Assembly: GCF_030519475.1 (NCBI RefSeq)
Contig: NZ_JAUMKD010000004.1
Location: 459,501-523,500, forward strand
DNA: 64,000 bases
Direction: 5' to 3'
Origin: Micromonospora sp. C28SCA-DRY-2
GTDB lineage: Bacteria; Actinomycetota; Actinomycetes; Mycobacteriales; Micromonosporaceae
The notes below the pieces were generated by a model, which did not search any database, was not told the DNA's origin, and saw nothing but the letters and a program-made list of their open reading frames with translations. Positions 1 to 8,213 of the stretch are shown here, in pieces. The position numbers and the translations under genes were made by a program. Numbering within the stretch: the stretch's first letter is position 1; every line of letters starts with the position of its first letter.

Positions 1-967
1 CGCCGAGCGTCCAGATCAGCACGGTGATCCCGTACAACCAGGCGGTGTCGGCGAACGCGGTCAGCCCGAAGCCGACGCCCATCACCACCGAGGCCAGGGC
101 GAGCACGTGCGACCGGCTCCGGCCGCGGATCAGCCGGGGGACGAAGAGCTGTCCCACCACGATCAGCACGCCGTTGAGCGCGATCACCGAGCCGTACGTG
201 GCGGGGCTCAGGCCGGAGTCGCCCATCGCGATCGGCAGCATCGAGATGTGCTGGAGGAAGACCAGCGCGGCGAGCAGGTTCAACGCCACGAAGCCCAGGA
301 AGACCCGGTCGGCCAGGATGGTGCGCAGCGCCCCGGCCGGTGCGGGGCCCTTGGCGCGTGCCGGCGTGGCGGTGATGCCGGTCCCGGTCTCGCCCACCTT
401 GACGAAGATGATCAGCGCGGTGACCAGCGTGGTGATCGCGTCGACCACGAAGAGCAGCAGGTAGCCGGCCTGGGCGGCGAGGCCGGCGAGCACCGCGGCG
501 CAGGCGAAGCCGAGGTTGATCGCCCAGTAGTTCAGGGAGAAGGCGCGCAGCCGGTCCTTGGCCGGCACCACGTCGATCATCATCGCGCCGAACGCCGGCC
601 GGGCCGCCTCGGCGAACAGGCCGAGCAGCAGCGCGCCGAGCGCCACCGCCCACAGGTCCCGGGCGAAGCCGAGGGCGAGCATCATGGTGGCCGCGCCCAG
701 GTGGGCGGTGAGCAGGGTGGGGCGGCGTCCCCAGCGGTCGGTCAGGGTGCCGCCGACGGTGGTGCCGACCGCGCCGCCGACGCCCCAGAGCCCGATCACC
801 AGGCCGGCCTGCGAGGCGGAGAAGCCGCGCTCCTGGGTGAGGTAGATGGCCAGGAACACCAGCACGAACGAGCCGAGCCGGTTGATCAGGGTGCCGGTCC
901 AGAGGTACCAGAACCGCCCCGGCAGTCCGCCCGCCGTGTCCCTGAACCAGCCTCGTACCGTCCGCAT
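1..967 (-). CDS. MFS transporter, DHA1/MDR type (3' end outside window)
   Basis: Inner-membrane proton-coupled efflux pump of the major facilitator superfamily; substrate not predictable. The minus strand reads from ATG at 967 (start MRTVRGWFRDTAGGLPGRF) and runs off the left edge after about 322 codons, so the C-terminus is missing. Hydrophobic helices alternate regularly, and the loop between helices 2 and 3 carries the MFS signature GGTLTDRWGRRP. The gene diverges from gpmA across about 150 bp that contain a short palindrome (CGGT-AATG-ACCG, 983-994), a possible operator. The plus-strand readings here are shadows. Confident of the superfamily, not of the role. Confidence 0.85.
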   Translation of the reverse strand, partial: MRTVRGWFRDTAGGLPGRFWYLWTGTLINRLGSFVLVFLAIYLTQERGFSASQAGLVIGLWGVGGAVGTTVGGTLTDRWGRRPTLLTAHLGAATMMLALGFARDLWAVALGALLLGLFAEAARPAFGAMMIDVVPAKDRLRAFSLNYWAINLGFACAAVLAGLAAQAGYLLLFVVDAITTLVTALIIFVKVGETGTGITATPARAKGPAPAGALRTILADRVFLGFVALNLLAALVFLQHISMLPIAMGDSGLSPATYGSVIALNGVLIVVGQLFVPRLIRGRSRSHVLALASVVMGVGFGLTAFADTAWLYGITVLIWTLG

Positions 968-1117
968 CCGGCGCCCCCGCTTCGGTAATGACCGATCTAT
1001 CACAAACGCCTTACAACCTAGTGCCGGGGCGGAGTGCCGGTCATCGGCTTTTCCACGTGGTGGTCGTCACGACCGGTCGCCGCGTGTCCGACCGCCGGGT
1101 ACGGCAGGATGATCCGC

Positions 1118-1885
1118 ATGACTGCGAGCGAGGGGCCCACCGTCGGGACGCTGGTCCTGCTGCGGCACGGCGAGAGCGACTGGAACGCCAAGAACCTCTT
1201 CACCGGCTGGGTCGACGTCGACCTCACCGAGAAGGGCGAGAACGAGGCGCGCCGCGGCGGCGAGCTGATGCGCGAGCACGGCCTGCTGCCGGACGTGGTG
1301 CACACCAGCGTGCTGCGGCGCGCGATCCGGACCGCCGAGCTGTCACTGAGCGCCGCGGACCGGCACTGGATCGCGGTCCGCCGGTCCTGGCGGCTCAACG
1401 AGCGCCACTACGGCGCGTTGCAGGGCAAGAACAAGAAGCAGACGCTGGACGAGTACGGCGAGGAGCAGTTCATGCTCTGGCGCCGGTCGTACGACACCCC
1501 GCCGCCGCCGATCGCCGACGACGACGAGTGGTCCCAGGTCGGCGACCCGCGGTACGCGCTGCTGCCGAGCGAGCTGATGCCGCGCACCGAGTGCCTCAAG
1601 GACGTCGTCGAGCGGATGCTGCCCTACTGGTACGACTCGATCGTGCCGGACATCCTGGCCGGCCGGACGGTGCTGGTGGCCGCGCACGGCAACTCGCTGC
1701 GGGCGCTGGTCAAGCACCTGGACCAGATCTCCGACGAGGCGATCGCCAAGCTCAACATCCCGACCGGCATCCCGCTGCGCTACGACCTCGACCCGCACCT
1801 GCGCCCGCTCACCCTGGGCGGCACCTACCTGGACCCGACGGCCGCCAAGGAGGCCGCCGCCGCGGTGGCCAACCAGGGCCGCTGA
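1118..1885 (+). CDS. gpmA: 2,3-bisphosphoglycerate-dependent phosphoglycerate mutase
   Basis: Cytosolic glycolytic enzyme interconverting 3- and 2-phosphoglycerate. About 255 residues, normal for the family. The phosphohistidine motif LLRHGESDWN lies at residues 14-23 (catalytic His17), followed by KNLFTGW and RLNERHYGALQGKNK; the second catalytic His is in VAAHGNSLRALVKHL. I chose ATG 1118 (MTASEGP) over the in-frame ATG 1109 because 1109 has no room for a ribosome binding site. Beside senX3-regX3 it reproduces the mycobacterial gpm1-senX3-regX3 order. A hairpin follows the stop. Confidence 0.95.
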   Translation: MTASEGPTVGTLVLLRHGESDWNAKNLFTGWVDVDLTEKGENEARRGGELMREHGLLPDVVHTSVLRRAIRTAELSLSAADRHWIAVRRSWRLNERHYGALQGKNKKQTLDEYGEEQFMLWRRSYDTPPPPIADDDEWSQVGDPRYALLPSELMPRTECLKDVVERMLPYWYDSIVPDILAGRTVLVAAHGNSLRALVKHLDQISDEAIAKLNIPTGIPLRYDLDPHLRPLTLGGTYLDPTAAKEAAAAVANQGR

Positions 1886-1893
1886 ACGCCACC

Positions 1894-1919
1894 GGGCCCC
1901 GGCCGACCGGCCGGGGCCC
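1894..1919. terminator. hairpin terminator between convergent gpmA and phoU
   Basis: Perfect 11-bp arms GGGCCCCGGCC and GGCCGGGGCCC with loop GACC, in the 45-bp gap between two converging stop codons. There is no T-tract, as is usual for actinobacterial terminators. Confidence 0.7.
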
Positions 1920-1930
1920 GGGGTGGCGGC

Positions 1931-2584
1931 TCAGCTGGCCGAGGGCGCGGTCTCGCCGGTGATCAGGTAGATCACGTGCTCGGCGGTGTTCACCGCGTGG
2001 TCGGCGAACCGCTCGTAGAAGCGGCCGAGCAGGGTGGCGTCGATCGCGGTCTCCACCCCGTACGGCCAGTCCTCGCCGAGCAGCACGCCGAACAGGCTGC
2101 GGTGCAGGTCGTCCATGGCGTCGTCGACGCGGTCCAGTTCGGCGGCGACCGCCACGTCGGGCTTGGCCAGCACCGAGGCGATCTTCTCGGCCATCCGGTC
2201 GGCGATGGCGGCCATGTCGGTGAAGATCGGCCGCAGCTCGGCCGGCACCGCCGGCGACGGGTGCCGCCGCAGCGCGGTCTTGGCCACGTGGTCGGCCAGG
2301 TCGCCCATCCGCTCCAGGTCGGCCGCGACGTGCAGTGCCGTGATCATGGCGCGCAGGTCGGAGGCGACCGGCGCCTGGCGGGCGAGCAGGTCGCAGACCC
2401 GCTCCTCGACGTGCCGGTAGAGGTCGTCGATCTCGGCGTCCCGCTCGATCACCGTCTCGGCGGCCCGGCGGTCCGCGGTGAGCAGGGCGCGGGTGGCCTG
2501 CCGCATCGCGGCCCGGATCCCCTCCGCCATGTCCACCAGCAGTTGGCTGACGATCTGCAGGTCAGCCCGGAACTCGTCGCGCAT
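1931..2584 (-). CDS. phoU: Phosphate signaling complex protein PhoU
   Basis: Cytosolic regulator that links the Pst phosphate transporter to the phosphate-sensing histidine kinase. 217 residues made of two PhoU helical repeats (about 1-105 and 115-215), with the typical blocks RDAEIDDLYRHVEERVCDLLARQAPVASDLR... and FYERFADHAVNTAEHVIYL containing the metal-binding-type Asp/Glu patches. Start MRDEFRADLQ at 2584; a GTG two codons upstream (2590) is possible. It diverges from senX3, and the gap between them holds a PHO-box-like repeat. An open frame extends much further upstream antisense to senX3, but that part is a shadow. Confidence 0.93.
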   Translation of the reverse strand: MRDEFRADLQIVSQLLVDMAEGIRAAMRQATRALLTADRRAAETVIERDAEIDDLYRHVEERVCDLLARQAPVASDLRAMITALHVAADLERMGDLADHVAKTALRRHPSPAVPAELRPIFTDMAAIADRMAEKIASVLAKPDVAVAAELDRVDDAMDDLHRSLFGVLLGEDWPYGVETAIDATLLGRFYERFADHAVNTAEHVIYLITGETAPSAS

Positions 2585-2671
2585 CTTCACGTCCTGGAAT
2601 CGGTGACCGCCGGCCGGGCCGGCGCGGGATGGGCAGTGCGCCGCCAGGCTAGGTCGCCCGGGCGGACCGCA

Positions 2672-2710
2672 GATGAACCCGGGTGAACGACGCCGGACGC
2701 GGGGGTGAAC
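2672..2710 (-). promoter_or_regulatory. PHO-box-like direct repeats (candidate PhoP/RegX3 site)
   Basis: On the minus strand GTTCACC occurs at 2710-2704 and 2688-2682, exactly 22 bp apart, followed by GTTCATC at 2678-2672. Actinobacterial PhoP/RegX3 boxes are direct repeats of GTTCACC-like units with an 11-bp period, so these fit two helical phases plus one degenerate unit. The site lies between divergent phoU and senX3 and would support autoregulation of the phosphate regulon. Confidence 0.6.
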
Positions 2711-2782
2711 TTTCCCGGACGTGAAGGTGGTTCGTCCTGTTATGGGCGATGCCCAGGTTAACAATGACCCTACGATCGCCGG

Positions 2783-4069
2783 GTGGAATGGGCGGTGACC
2801 CTCGGTGTGGTCGTTGGCCTGGTGGCCGGGCTGGCCGCCGGGTTGCTGCTGGTCGTGATGGTCCCGGCGGTACGCGCCCGGGTCACCTCGGTGGCGGGCC
2901 GCTCCGGCCGCCGCCTCGGCATGGGGAGGCTCGCGATACCCGATGACCAGCAGGCGGGGCTCGGCCGCCGGACCATCGACTCGCTCCGCGCCGGAGTGGT
3001 GGTGCTGGACGCGGACGACCAGCCCGTCCGGGTCAACCCGGCCGCCCGGGCGATGGGGCTGCTGCGCACCGGGGCCACGCCCGGTTCGGTCGTTGCCCAC
3101 CCGTTGATCCGTACGCTCGCCGGCCAGGTGCGCCGCACCGGCGTGCGGCGCGAGATCGAGCTGGACCTGCCGCGCGGCCGCGACAGCGCCGGGGAGAACC
3201 CGCTCGGGGTGCACCTGCGGGCGATGGCGATCGGCGGCGGGCACGTCGCCGTGGAGGCGGTGGACGTGACCGAGTCGCACCGGCTGGCCCGGGTGCGGCG
3301 GGACTTCGTGGCGAACGTCAGCCACGAGCTGAAGACCCCGATCGGCGCCCTCCAGCTGCTCGCCGAGGCGCTGCTCGACGCCACCGAGCCGGCCGGCGCC
3401 GGTGCGCCGGACCTGTCCGAGGACCTGGTCGCCGCCCGGCGTTTCGCCGAGCGGATCCAGCACGAGTCGACCCGGCTCGGCCGGCTGGTGCAGGAGCTGC
3501 TGGAACTCACCCGGTTGCAGGGCGCCGAGCCGCAGCCGCCGCCGGAGCCGGTCGCGGTGGACTGGGTGGTCGCCGAGGTGGTCGACCGCACCCGCACCAG
3601 TGCCGCGGCCCGGCACATCGAGGTGGCGGTCACCGGCGAGCGGGGCCTGACCGTGTACGGCAGCGACACCCAACTCGCCACGGCGGTGTCGAACCTGGTG
3701 GAGAACGCCATCAACTACTCGGGCGAGGACACCACGGTCCGGATCGCCACCCGGGCCGACGACGAGCACGTGGAGATCGCCGTCACCGACCAGGGCATCG
3801 GGATCGCCCCGACCGACGTCGACCGGATCTTCGAGCGGTTCTACCGGGCCGACCAGGCGCGCTCCCGGGACACCGGCGGCACCGGCCTCGGGCTGGCCAT
3901 CGTCAAACACATCGCGAGCAACCATGGCGGACGGGTCGAGGTGGCGAGCACTCTTGGTGGTGGGTCGACGTTCACCCTGCGGCTGCCCGCCCGTCCCCCG
4001 GACGACCTCCTGGCGACACTGCCACCCGCTGGGATCGAGGCCGGTCCGGCCGAGCTCCGGCAGGCCTGA
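2783..4069 (+). CDS. senX3: SenX3/PhoR-type phosphate sensor histidine kinase
   Basis: Membrane histidine kinase that phosphorylates RegX3 in response to phosphate status. 428 residues. Hydrophobic anchor at about 5-30; a PAS-like sensor near 50-160; HisKA motif RRDFVANVSHELKTPIGAL with phospho-acceptor His181; HATPase motifs LVENAINYSGEDT (N box), DQGIGIAPTD and GGTGLGLAIVKHIASNHGG. The start is GTG 2783 (MEWAVTLG). A -10 hexamer TACGAT at 2771-2776 places the transcript start at or next to the GTG, so the mRNA is probably leaderless. The response regulator follows 23 bp downstream. Confidence 0.93.
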   Translation: MEWAVTLGVVVGLVAGLAAGLLLVVMVPAVRARVTSVAGRSGRRLGMGRLAIPDDQQAGLGRRTIDSLRAGVVVLDADDQPVRVNPAARAMGLLRTGATPGSVVAHPLIRTLAGQVRRTGVRREIELDLPRGRDSAGENPLGVHLRAMAIGGGHVAVEAVDVTESHRLARVRRDFVANVSHELKTPIGALQLLAEALLDATEPAGAGAPDLSEDLVAARRFAERIQHESTRLGRLVQELLELTRLQGAEPQPPPEPVAVDWVVAEVVDRTRTSAAARHIEVAVTGERGLTVYGSDTQLATAVSNLVENAINYSGEDTTVRIATRADDEHVEIAVTDQGIGIAPTDVDRIFERFYRADQARSRDTGGTGLGLAIVKHIASNHGGRVEVASTLGGGSTFTLRLPARPPDDLLATLPPAGIEAGPAELRQA

Positions 4070-4092
4070 CAGCAATGGAAAGGAAAAGCCCG

Positions 4093-4776
4093 TTGAGCCG
4101 CGTTCTGGTGGTCGAGGACGAGGAGTCGTTCTCCGACGCCCTGTCGTACATGCTCCGCAAGGAGGGCTTCGAGGTCTCCGTCGCCGCGACGGGGCCCACC
4201 GCCCTCACCGAGTTCGACCGGACCGGCGCCGACATCGTGCTGCTCGACCTGATGCTGCCCGAGATGTCGGGCACCGAGGTGTGCCGGCAGCTGCGGCAGC
4301 GCTCCCACGTGCCGATCATCATGGTCACCGCGCGGGACAGCGAGATCGACAAGGTGGTCGGTCTGGAGATCGGCGCCGACGACTACGTGACCAAGCCGTA
4401 CTCGCCGCGTGAGCTGGTCGCCCGGATCCGGGCGGTGCTGCGCCGGCAGAGCGCCGAGGTGGCCGAGTCCGGCGCCCCGACGCTGGCCGCGGGCCCGGTC
4501 CGGATGGACATCGAGCGGCACGTGGTGACCGTCGACGGCGCCCCGGTGCAGCTGCCGCTGAAGGAGTTCGAGCTGCTGGAGCTGTTGCTGCGTAACGCCG
4601 GCCGGGTGCTCACCCGGGGCCAGCTCATCGACCGGGTCTGGGGCGCCGACTACGTCGGCGACACCAAGACCCTGGACGTGCACGTGAAGCGGCTGCGCTC
4701 GAAGATCGAGCCGGAGCCGTCGGCGCCGCGCTTCATCGTCACCGTCCGCGGCCTCGGCTACAAGTTCGAGCCCTGA
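4093..4776 (+). CDS. regX3: RegX3/PhoP-type response regulator (OmpR family)
   Basis: DNA-binding response regulator partner of the upstream kinase; controls phosphate-starvation genes. 227 residues: receiver domain 1-120 with acidic pocket EDEE, phospho-acceptor Asp52 in IVLLDLMLPEM and Lys in YVTKPYSP, then an OmpR/PhoB winged helix (about 130-227) ending LDVHVKRLRSKIEPEP...VRGLGYKFEP. I prefer TTG 4093 (MSRVLVVEDEE), which sits a normal distance after the purine-rich ggaaaggaaa and matches the N-terminus of known RegX3; ATG 4075 in frame would swallow that binding site. Followed by a long hairpin. Confidence 0.93.
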   Translation: MSRVLVVEDEESFSDALSYMLRKEGFEVSVAATGPTALTEFDRTGADIVLLDLMLPEMSGTEVCRQLRQRSHVPIIMVTARDSEIDKVVGLEIGADDYVTKPYSPRELVARIRAVLRRQSAEVAESGAPTLAAGPVRMDIERHVVTVDGAPVQLPLKEFELLELLLRNAGRVLTRGQLIDRVWGADYVGDTKTLDVHVKRLRSKIEPEPSAPRFIVTVRGLGYKFEP

Positions 4777-4792
4777 TCCGCGACGCCTGCGG

Positions 4793-4837
4793 GATCCTGG
4801 TATGCCAACCGCCCTCGGGCCGTTGCGTACCAGGATC
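4793..4837. terminator. long imperfect hairpin between convergent regX3 and doc
   Basis: Perfect 10-bp arms GATCCTGGTA (4793-4802) and TACCAGGATC (4828-4837), with an inner CAAC/GTTG pairing, located between the stop codons of regX3 (plus) and the Doc gene (minus). Probably terminates both. Confidence 0.65.
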
Positions 4838-4846
4838 TCTCCGGGG

Positions 4847-5236
4847 TCAGAACACCTTGCGGAGCGCGTCCGCTATCTGGTCGACCTCGGTCAGTCGGCC
4901 GTCGGCGACCGCGATGACGACGTCGTACGCCCCGTCCAGGTCGGCGCCGCGCAGCTCGTCGGCGGAGATGGCGCGGTTCTGGGCCAGGCAGGTCACCGCC
5001 ACGATCCAACCCATCCGCTTGTTGCCATCGACGAACGGGTGGTTGTTGACCAGCGAGTGCAGCAGCGCGGCGGCCTTCGTCCACAGGTCGGGATAGGCGT
5101 CCGCGCCCAAGACGTTGGTCCGGGGCCGGGCGAGAGCCGACTCGATGAGCCCGGCGTCCCGGACGCCGGCACCGATCTTGCGGGCGATCCGGGCGACGTC
5201 GGCCAGGGTGGGGTGGTAGACCTCGTCCGGCATCAT
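4847..5236 (-). CDS. doc: Doc family toxin (Fic/AMPylase-fold kinase, death-on-curing)
   Basis: Toxin half of a type II toxin-antitoxin module. Doc proteins phosphorylate EF-Tu and stop translation. 129 residues, the usual Doc length, with the signature HPFVDGNKRMGW at the catalytic loop (HxFxDGNKR, the Doc variant of the Fic motif) and helical flanks LTEVDQIADALRKVF. Start ATG 5236 overlaps the antitoxin stop as ATGA, so translation of toxin follows antitoxin. The catalytic motif is intact, so the toxin should be active. The module sits between housekeeping genes with no sign of a plasmid or island around it. Confidence 0.88.
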   Translation of the reverse strand: MMPDEVYHPTLADVARIARKIGAGVRDAGLIESALARPRTNVLGADAYPDLWTKAAALLHSLVNNHPFVDGNKRMGWIVAVTCLAQNRAISADELRGADLDGAYDVVIAVADGRLTEVDQIADALRKVF

Positions 5237-5433
5237 TCCGCCAGTCGGGCCAGCAGCGTGGCGTGGCGCTCGATGATCTCGTCGGCCAGGTCCTCGAAGC
5301 GTTGGGCGTTCCGCCGGGCGAGGTAGTCGTCGATCGCGGTGACCACGATCGCGTGCATCGACCGGTCCTCCTCCTCGGCGACCAGCCGGAGCCGCTCTTC
5401 GCGTTCCTCGTCGAGTCGCAGTGTCATGGCCAT
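5233..5433 (-). CDS. Antitoxin of the Doc module (ribbon-helix-helix type)
   Basis: 66-residue acidic protein encoded directly upstream of doc and overlapping it by 4 nt. The N-terminal MTLRLDEEREERLRLVAEEEDRSMHAIVVTAIDDYLARR has the beta-strand plus two-helix pattern of ribbon-helix-helix (CopG/Arc-type) DNA-binding domains; the C-terminal half is a charged helix likely to wrap the toxin. Start is ATG 5433, or ATG 5427 two codons in. An 8-bp-arm palindrome lies just upstream and probably serves as its autoregulatory operator. Confidence 0.8.
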   Translation of the reverse strand: MAMTLRLDEEREERLRLVAEEEDRSMHAIVVTAIDDYLARRNAQRFEDLADEIIERHATLLARLAE

Positions 5434-5441
5434 GGCCCCAA

Positions 5442-5461
5442 TGGTAGCAATCGTGCTACCA
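5442..5461. promoter_or_regulatory. palindromic operator of the antitoxin-doc operon
   Basis: Perfect inverted repeat TGGTAGCA-ATCG-TGCTACCA, ending 9 bp upstream of the antitoxin ATG. Its position over the presumed promoter fits repression by the antitoxin or the antitoxin-toxin complex. Confidence 0.65.
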
Positions 5462-5478
5462 AGATCACTTCGATCGGT

Positions 5479-6288
5479 TCAGGTGGGGTCGGCGGGGTGC
5501 GGGGCGACCATGCCCTGGCGGGACCGGGCCGCGCAGAGTTCGGCCAGCTTGGCGTACGCGGGGGCGCCGATCAGCGCGGTCAGCTCGGGGCCGTAGGAGA
5601 CGTACATCGGCTCGGCGCCGACGTGCGCGTCGGTCGAGGAGGTGCACCACCAGTCCAGGTCGTGGCCGCCGGCGCCCCAGCCGCGCCGGTCGAACTCGGC
5701 CAGCGTGGAGACCAGCACCTTGGTGTTGTCCGGCCGCTTGACCCAGTCCTGGTCCCGGCGGATCGGCAGCTGCCAGCACACGTCCGGCTTGTACTCCAGC
5801 GGGTGCACCCCGTCGCGCAGCGCCTGGGCGTGCAGCGCGCAGCCGCCCCCGGCCGGGAAGTCCGCGTCGTTGAGGAAGACGCAGGGGCCGTCCGGGCCCT
5901 GGGTCGCGGTCCGCCGGGCCGGGTTCTTCCCGTCGACGGTGTCCTCCTCGGTCCACTGCTTGAAGCCGCGCCGGAAGTGCTGCCAGGTCGCCGGGGTGAG
6001 CCGCTTGACCGCCGTGCGGACCCGCTTCTCGTCGTCGGAGTCGGTGAAGAACGCGCCGTGCGAGCAGCAGCCCTCGGCGGACCGGCCGGCGATGATGCCG
6101 TGGCAGCCCCGGCCGAACACGCACGTCCAGCGGGAGAGCAGCCAGGTGAGGTCGGCCCGGATCAGGTGCTGTTCGTCGGCCGGGTCGGCGAACTCGACCC
6201 ACTCCCGGGGGAAGTCCAGCGGCACCTCGCGACTGCGCGGGTCCGCCGGGTCGTCCACCAGCACGCGGAGTTCGATCTGCCCTGTCAC
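5479..6288 (-). CDS. Cysteine-rich conserved protein, possible metal-binding
   Basis: 269 residues, function not recognised with certainty. Cysteines cluster in short motifs: CVFGRGC and EGCCSHGAFF near residues 55-80, then PCVFLND, GGCALHAQ and PDVCWQLP at about 135-175. The pattern resembles proteins with zinc- or iron-chelating cysteine clusters (YkgJ-like), but I cannot assign the family by eye. The second half is Trp/Asp-rich (HDLDWWCTSSTDAHVG). No signal peptide or membrane segment, so presumably cytosolic. ATG 6288 is preceded by no clear ribosome binding site. It diverges from ppx with 74 bp between. Confidence 0.7.
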   Translation of the reverse strand: MTGQIELRVLVDDPADPRSREVPLDFPREWVEFADPADEQHLIRADLTWLLSRWTCVFGRGCHGIIAGRSAEGCCSHGAFFTDSDDEKRVRTAVKRLTPATWQHFRRGFKQWTEEDTVDGKNPARRTATQGPDGPCVFLNDADFPAGGGCALHAQALRDGVHPLEYKPDVCWQLPIRRDQDWVKRPDNTKVLVSTLAEFDRRGWGAGGHDLDWWCTSSTDAHVGAEPMYVSYGPELTALIGAPAYAKLAELCAARSRQGMVAPHPADPT

Positions 6289-6362
6289 CCGGCCCAGCGT
6301 ACGCGCGGTGCCGCTCGCGGGCCGCCGAGCCGCGCAAACGAGTTGGCCCTAGGGTCGACAGC

Positions 6363-7307
6363 ATGCGACTGGGTGTCCTCGACGTGGGTTCCAACACGGT
6401 GCACCTGCTGGTGGTCGACGCCCATCACGGCGCGCACCCGTGGCCGGCGCACTCGGAGAAGGTGGTGCTGCGCCTCGCCGAGCAGATCGGCCCGGACGGC
6501 GCGCTCACCGAGGCGGGCGCGGACGGCCTGGTCAAGGCGGTCGGCATGGCCAAGGCGGCGGCCGCCGGCCTGGAGACCGACGACCTGCTCGCGTTCGCCA
6601 CCTCCGCCGTCCGGGACGCCACCAACGCGCCGGAGGTGCTGGCCCGGGTCCGCGACGAGACGGGCGTACGGCTGGCGGTGCTCTCCGGCGCGGACGAGGC
6701 ACGGCTGACCTTCCTCGCCGTCCGGCGCTGGTTCGGCTGGTCGGCCGGGCGGCTGCTGGTGCTGGACATCGGCGGCGGCTCGCTGGAGCTGGCGGCCGGC
6801 ATCGACGAGGAGCCGGACGTCGCGGAGTCGCTGCCGCTCGGCGCGGGCCGGCTGACCCGCGACCGGCTCGGCACCACCCCGGACAGTGCCGCCCCGCCCC
6901 CGGCCGAGCGGGTGGACGAGCTGCGGGCGTACGTCGACGGGCTGCTCGACCCGGTGGTGAAGCGGATGACCGAGGTGGGCTGGGAGCGGCCGGTGGCCAC
7001 CTCGAAGACGTTCCGCACCCTGGCCCGGCTGGCCGGCGCGGCCCCGTCCGGCGCCGGGCTCTGGGCCCGCCGCCGGCTGACCCGGGCCGGGCTGCGGCAG
7101 GTGCTCGGCTTCATCCGGCACATCCCGCCGGCCCAACTGGTCGAACTCGACGGGGTCAGCGCCGGCCGGGCACACCAGTTGCTGGCCGGTGCGGTGGTCG
7201 CCGAGGCGGTGATGCGCCGGCTGGACGTGGACGCGCTGGACATCTGCCCCTGGGCGCTGCGCGAGGGCGTGATCCTGCGCCGCCTGGACCAGCTCGACCC
7301 GGCGTGA
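6363..7307 (+). CDS. ppx: Ppx/GppA family exopolyphosphatase
   Basis: Removes terminal phosphates from polyphosphate (and possibly pppGpp); cytosolic, ASKHA fold. 314 residues, the short actinobacterial form without the C-terminal HD domain. Phosphate-binding motifs are present: DVGSNTVHLLV at 7-17, ATSAVRDATN near 80 and DIGGGSLELAAG near 140. The -10 hexamer TAGGGT at 6350-6355 is 7 nt before ATG 6363, predicting a leaderless message. It lies near senX3-regX3 as in Mycobacterium, consistent with a phosphate-homeostasis neighbourhood. Confidence 0.9.
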   Translation: MRLGVLDVGSNTVHLLVVDAHHGAHPWPAHSEKVVLRLAEQIGPDGALTEAGADGLVKAVGMAKAAAAGLETDDLLAFATSAVRDATNAPEVLARVRDETGVRLAVLSGADEARLTFLAVRRWFGWSAGRLLVLDIGGGSLELAAGIDEEPDVAESLPLGAGRLTRDRLGTTPDSAAPPPAERVDELRAYVDGLLDPVVKRMTEVGWERPVATSKTFRTLARLAGAAPSGAGLWARRRLTRAGLRQVLGFIRHIPPAQLVELDGVSAGRAHQLLAGAVVAEAVMRRLDVDALDICPWALREGVILRRLDQLDPA

Positions 7308-7382
7308 TCCGCCCGAGCGGTTGGCACCGGTTTGCGGCTGCTCGTCACGATGCCGTCACCGCAGCGGGCTACCCTGACAGGT

Positions 7383-8189
7383 GTGACTTCCCCAGTCCCG
7401 GTGCTCCTGTCCAGTTCCTCGGTCTTCCCTGAGCGGACCGCGGCGGCGTTCCAGCTGGCCGCGGCGCTGGGCTACGACGGCCTCGAGGTGATGGTCTGGA
7501 CGGACGCCGTCAGCCAGGACGCCGGCGCGCTGCGCGGCCTCTCCGAGCACTACGGCGTGCCGGTGCTCTCCGTCCACGCGCCCTGCCTGCTGGTCACCCA
7601 GCGGGTGTGGAGCCCGGACCCGTGGGAGCGGCTGCGCCGCTCCGCCGAGCTGGCCACGACCCTCGGGGCGCCGACCGTGGTGGTCCACCCGCCCTTCACC
7701 TGGCAGCGGGACTACGCCCGCAACTTCGCCGACGGGCTGGAAAAGATCGCCCGGGAGTACCCCGACCTGCGGTTCCCGGTGGAGAACATGTTCCCGGTCC
7801 GGATGGCCGGCCGACAGTTCGTGCCGTACGTCCCGGGTTGGGACCCGACCGCCACCGGCTACGCCTCCTACACGCTCGACCTGTCGCACTGCGCCGCCTC
7901 GCACACCGACGCCATGGCGATGGCCGACCGGATGGGCGAGGGCCTGGTCCACGTGCACCTCGGCGACGGCACCGGCGAGGGGCGCGACGAGCACCTGGTG
8001 CCGGGACGCGGCACCCAGCCCTGCGCGGAGCTGCTCTCCTCGCTGGCCGGGCGCGGGTTCACCGGCTCGGTCGCGGTGGAGGTCACCACCCGGGGCGCGA
8101 AGAGTCGCGCGGTGCGCGAAGCGGATCTGCGCGCCGCGCTGGAGTTCGCCCGCGAGCACCTGAGCACGCCGTCCCCGGTGGACGCCTGA
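7383..8189 (+). CDS. Sugar phosphate isomerase/epimerase (TIM barrel)
   Basis: 268-residue xylose-isomerase-like/AP-endonuclease-2 fold protein; the counterpart of the gene after ppx in Mycobacterium. Visible metal-site segments are VVVHPPFTWQRDYA, FPVENMFPVR, YTLDLSHCAASH and VHLGDGTGEGRDEHLVPGRG, spaced as in the family (Glu, His, Asp and His ligands). Substrate unknown. I chose GTG 7383 (MTSPVPVLLSSSS); -10 TACCCT at 7369-7374 lies 8 nt before it, so the message is leaderless or nearly so. A longer frame from 7332 lacks support. Ends 24 bp from the convergent CGNR gene. Confidence 0.85.
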   Translation: MTSPVPVLLSSSSVFPERTAAAFQLAAALGYDGLEVMVWTDAVSQDAGALRGLSEHYGVPVLSVHAPCLLVTQRVWSPDPWERLRRSAELATTLGAPTVVVHPPFTWQRDYARNFADGLEKIAREYPDLRFPVENMFPVRMAGRQFVPYVPGWDPTATGYASYTLDLSHCAASHTDAMAMADRMGEGLVHVHLGDGTGEGRDEHLVPGRGTQPCAELLSSLAGRGFTGSVAVEVTTRGAKSRAVREADLRAALEFAREHLSTPSPVDA

Positions 8190-8213
8190 CCGGCGCCCAC
8201 CGGGCCGGGCGGC

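Noticed and set aside
107..988. Long plus-strand open frames over the MFS gene
   Set aside because: They are antisense to a protein with regular membrane helices and an MFS motif; their Arg/Gly/Glu-rich translations look like shadows.
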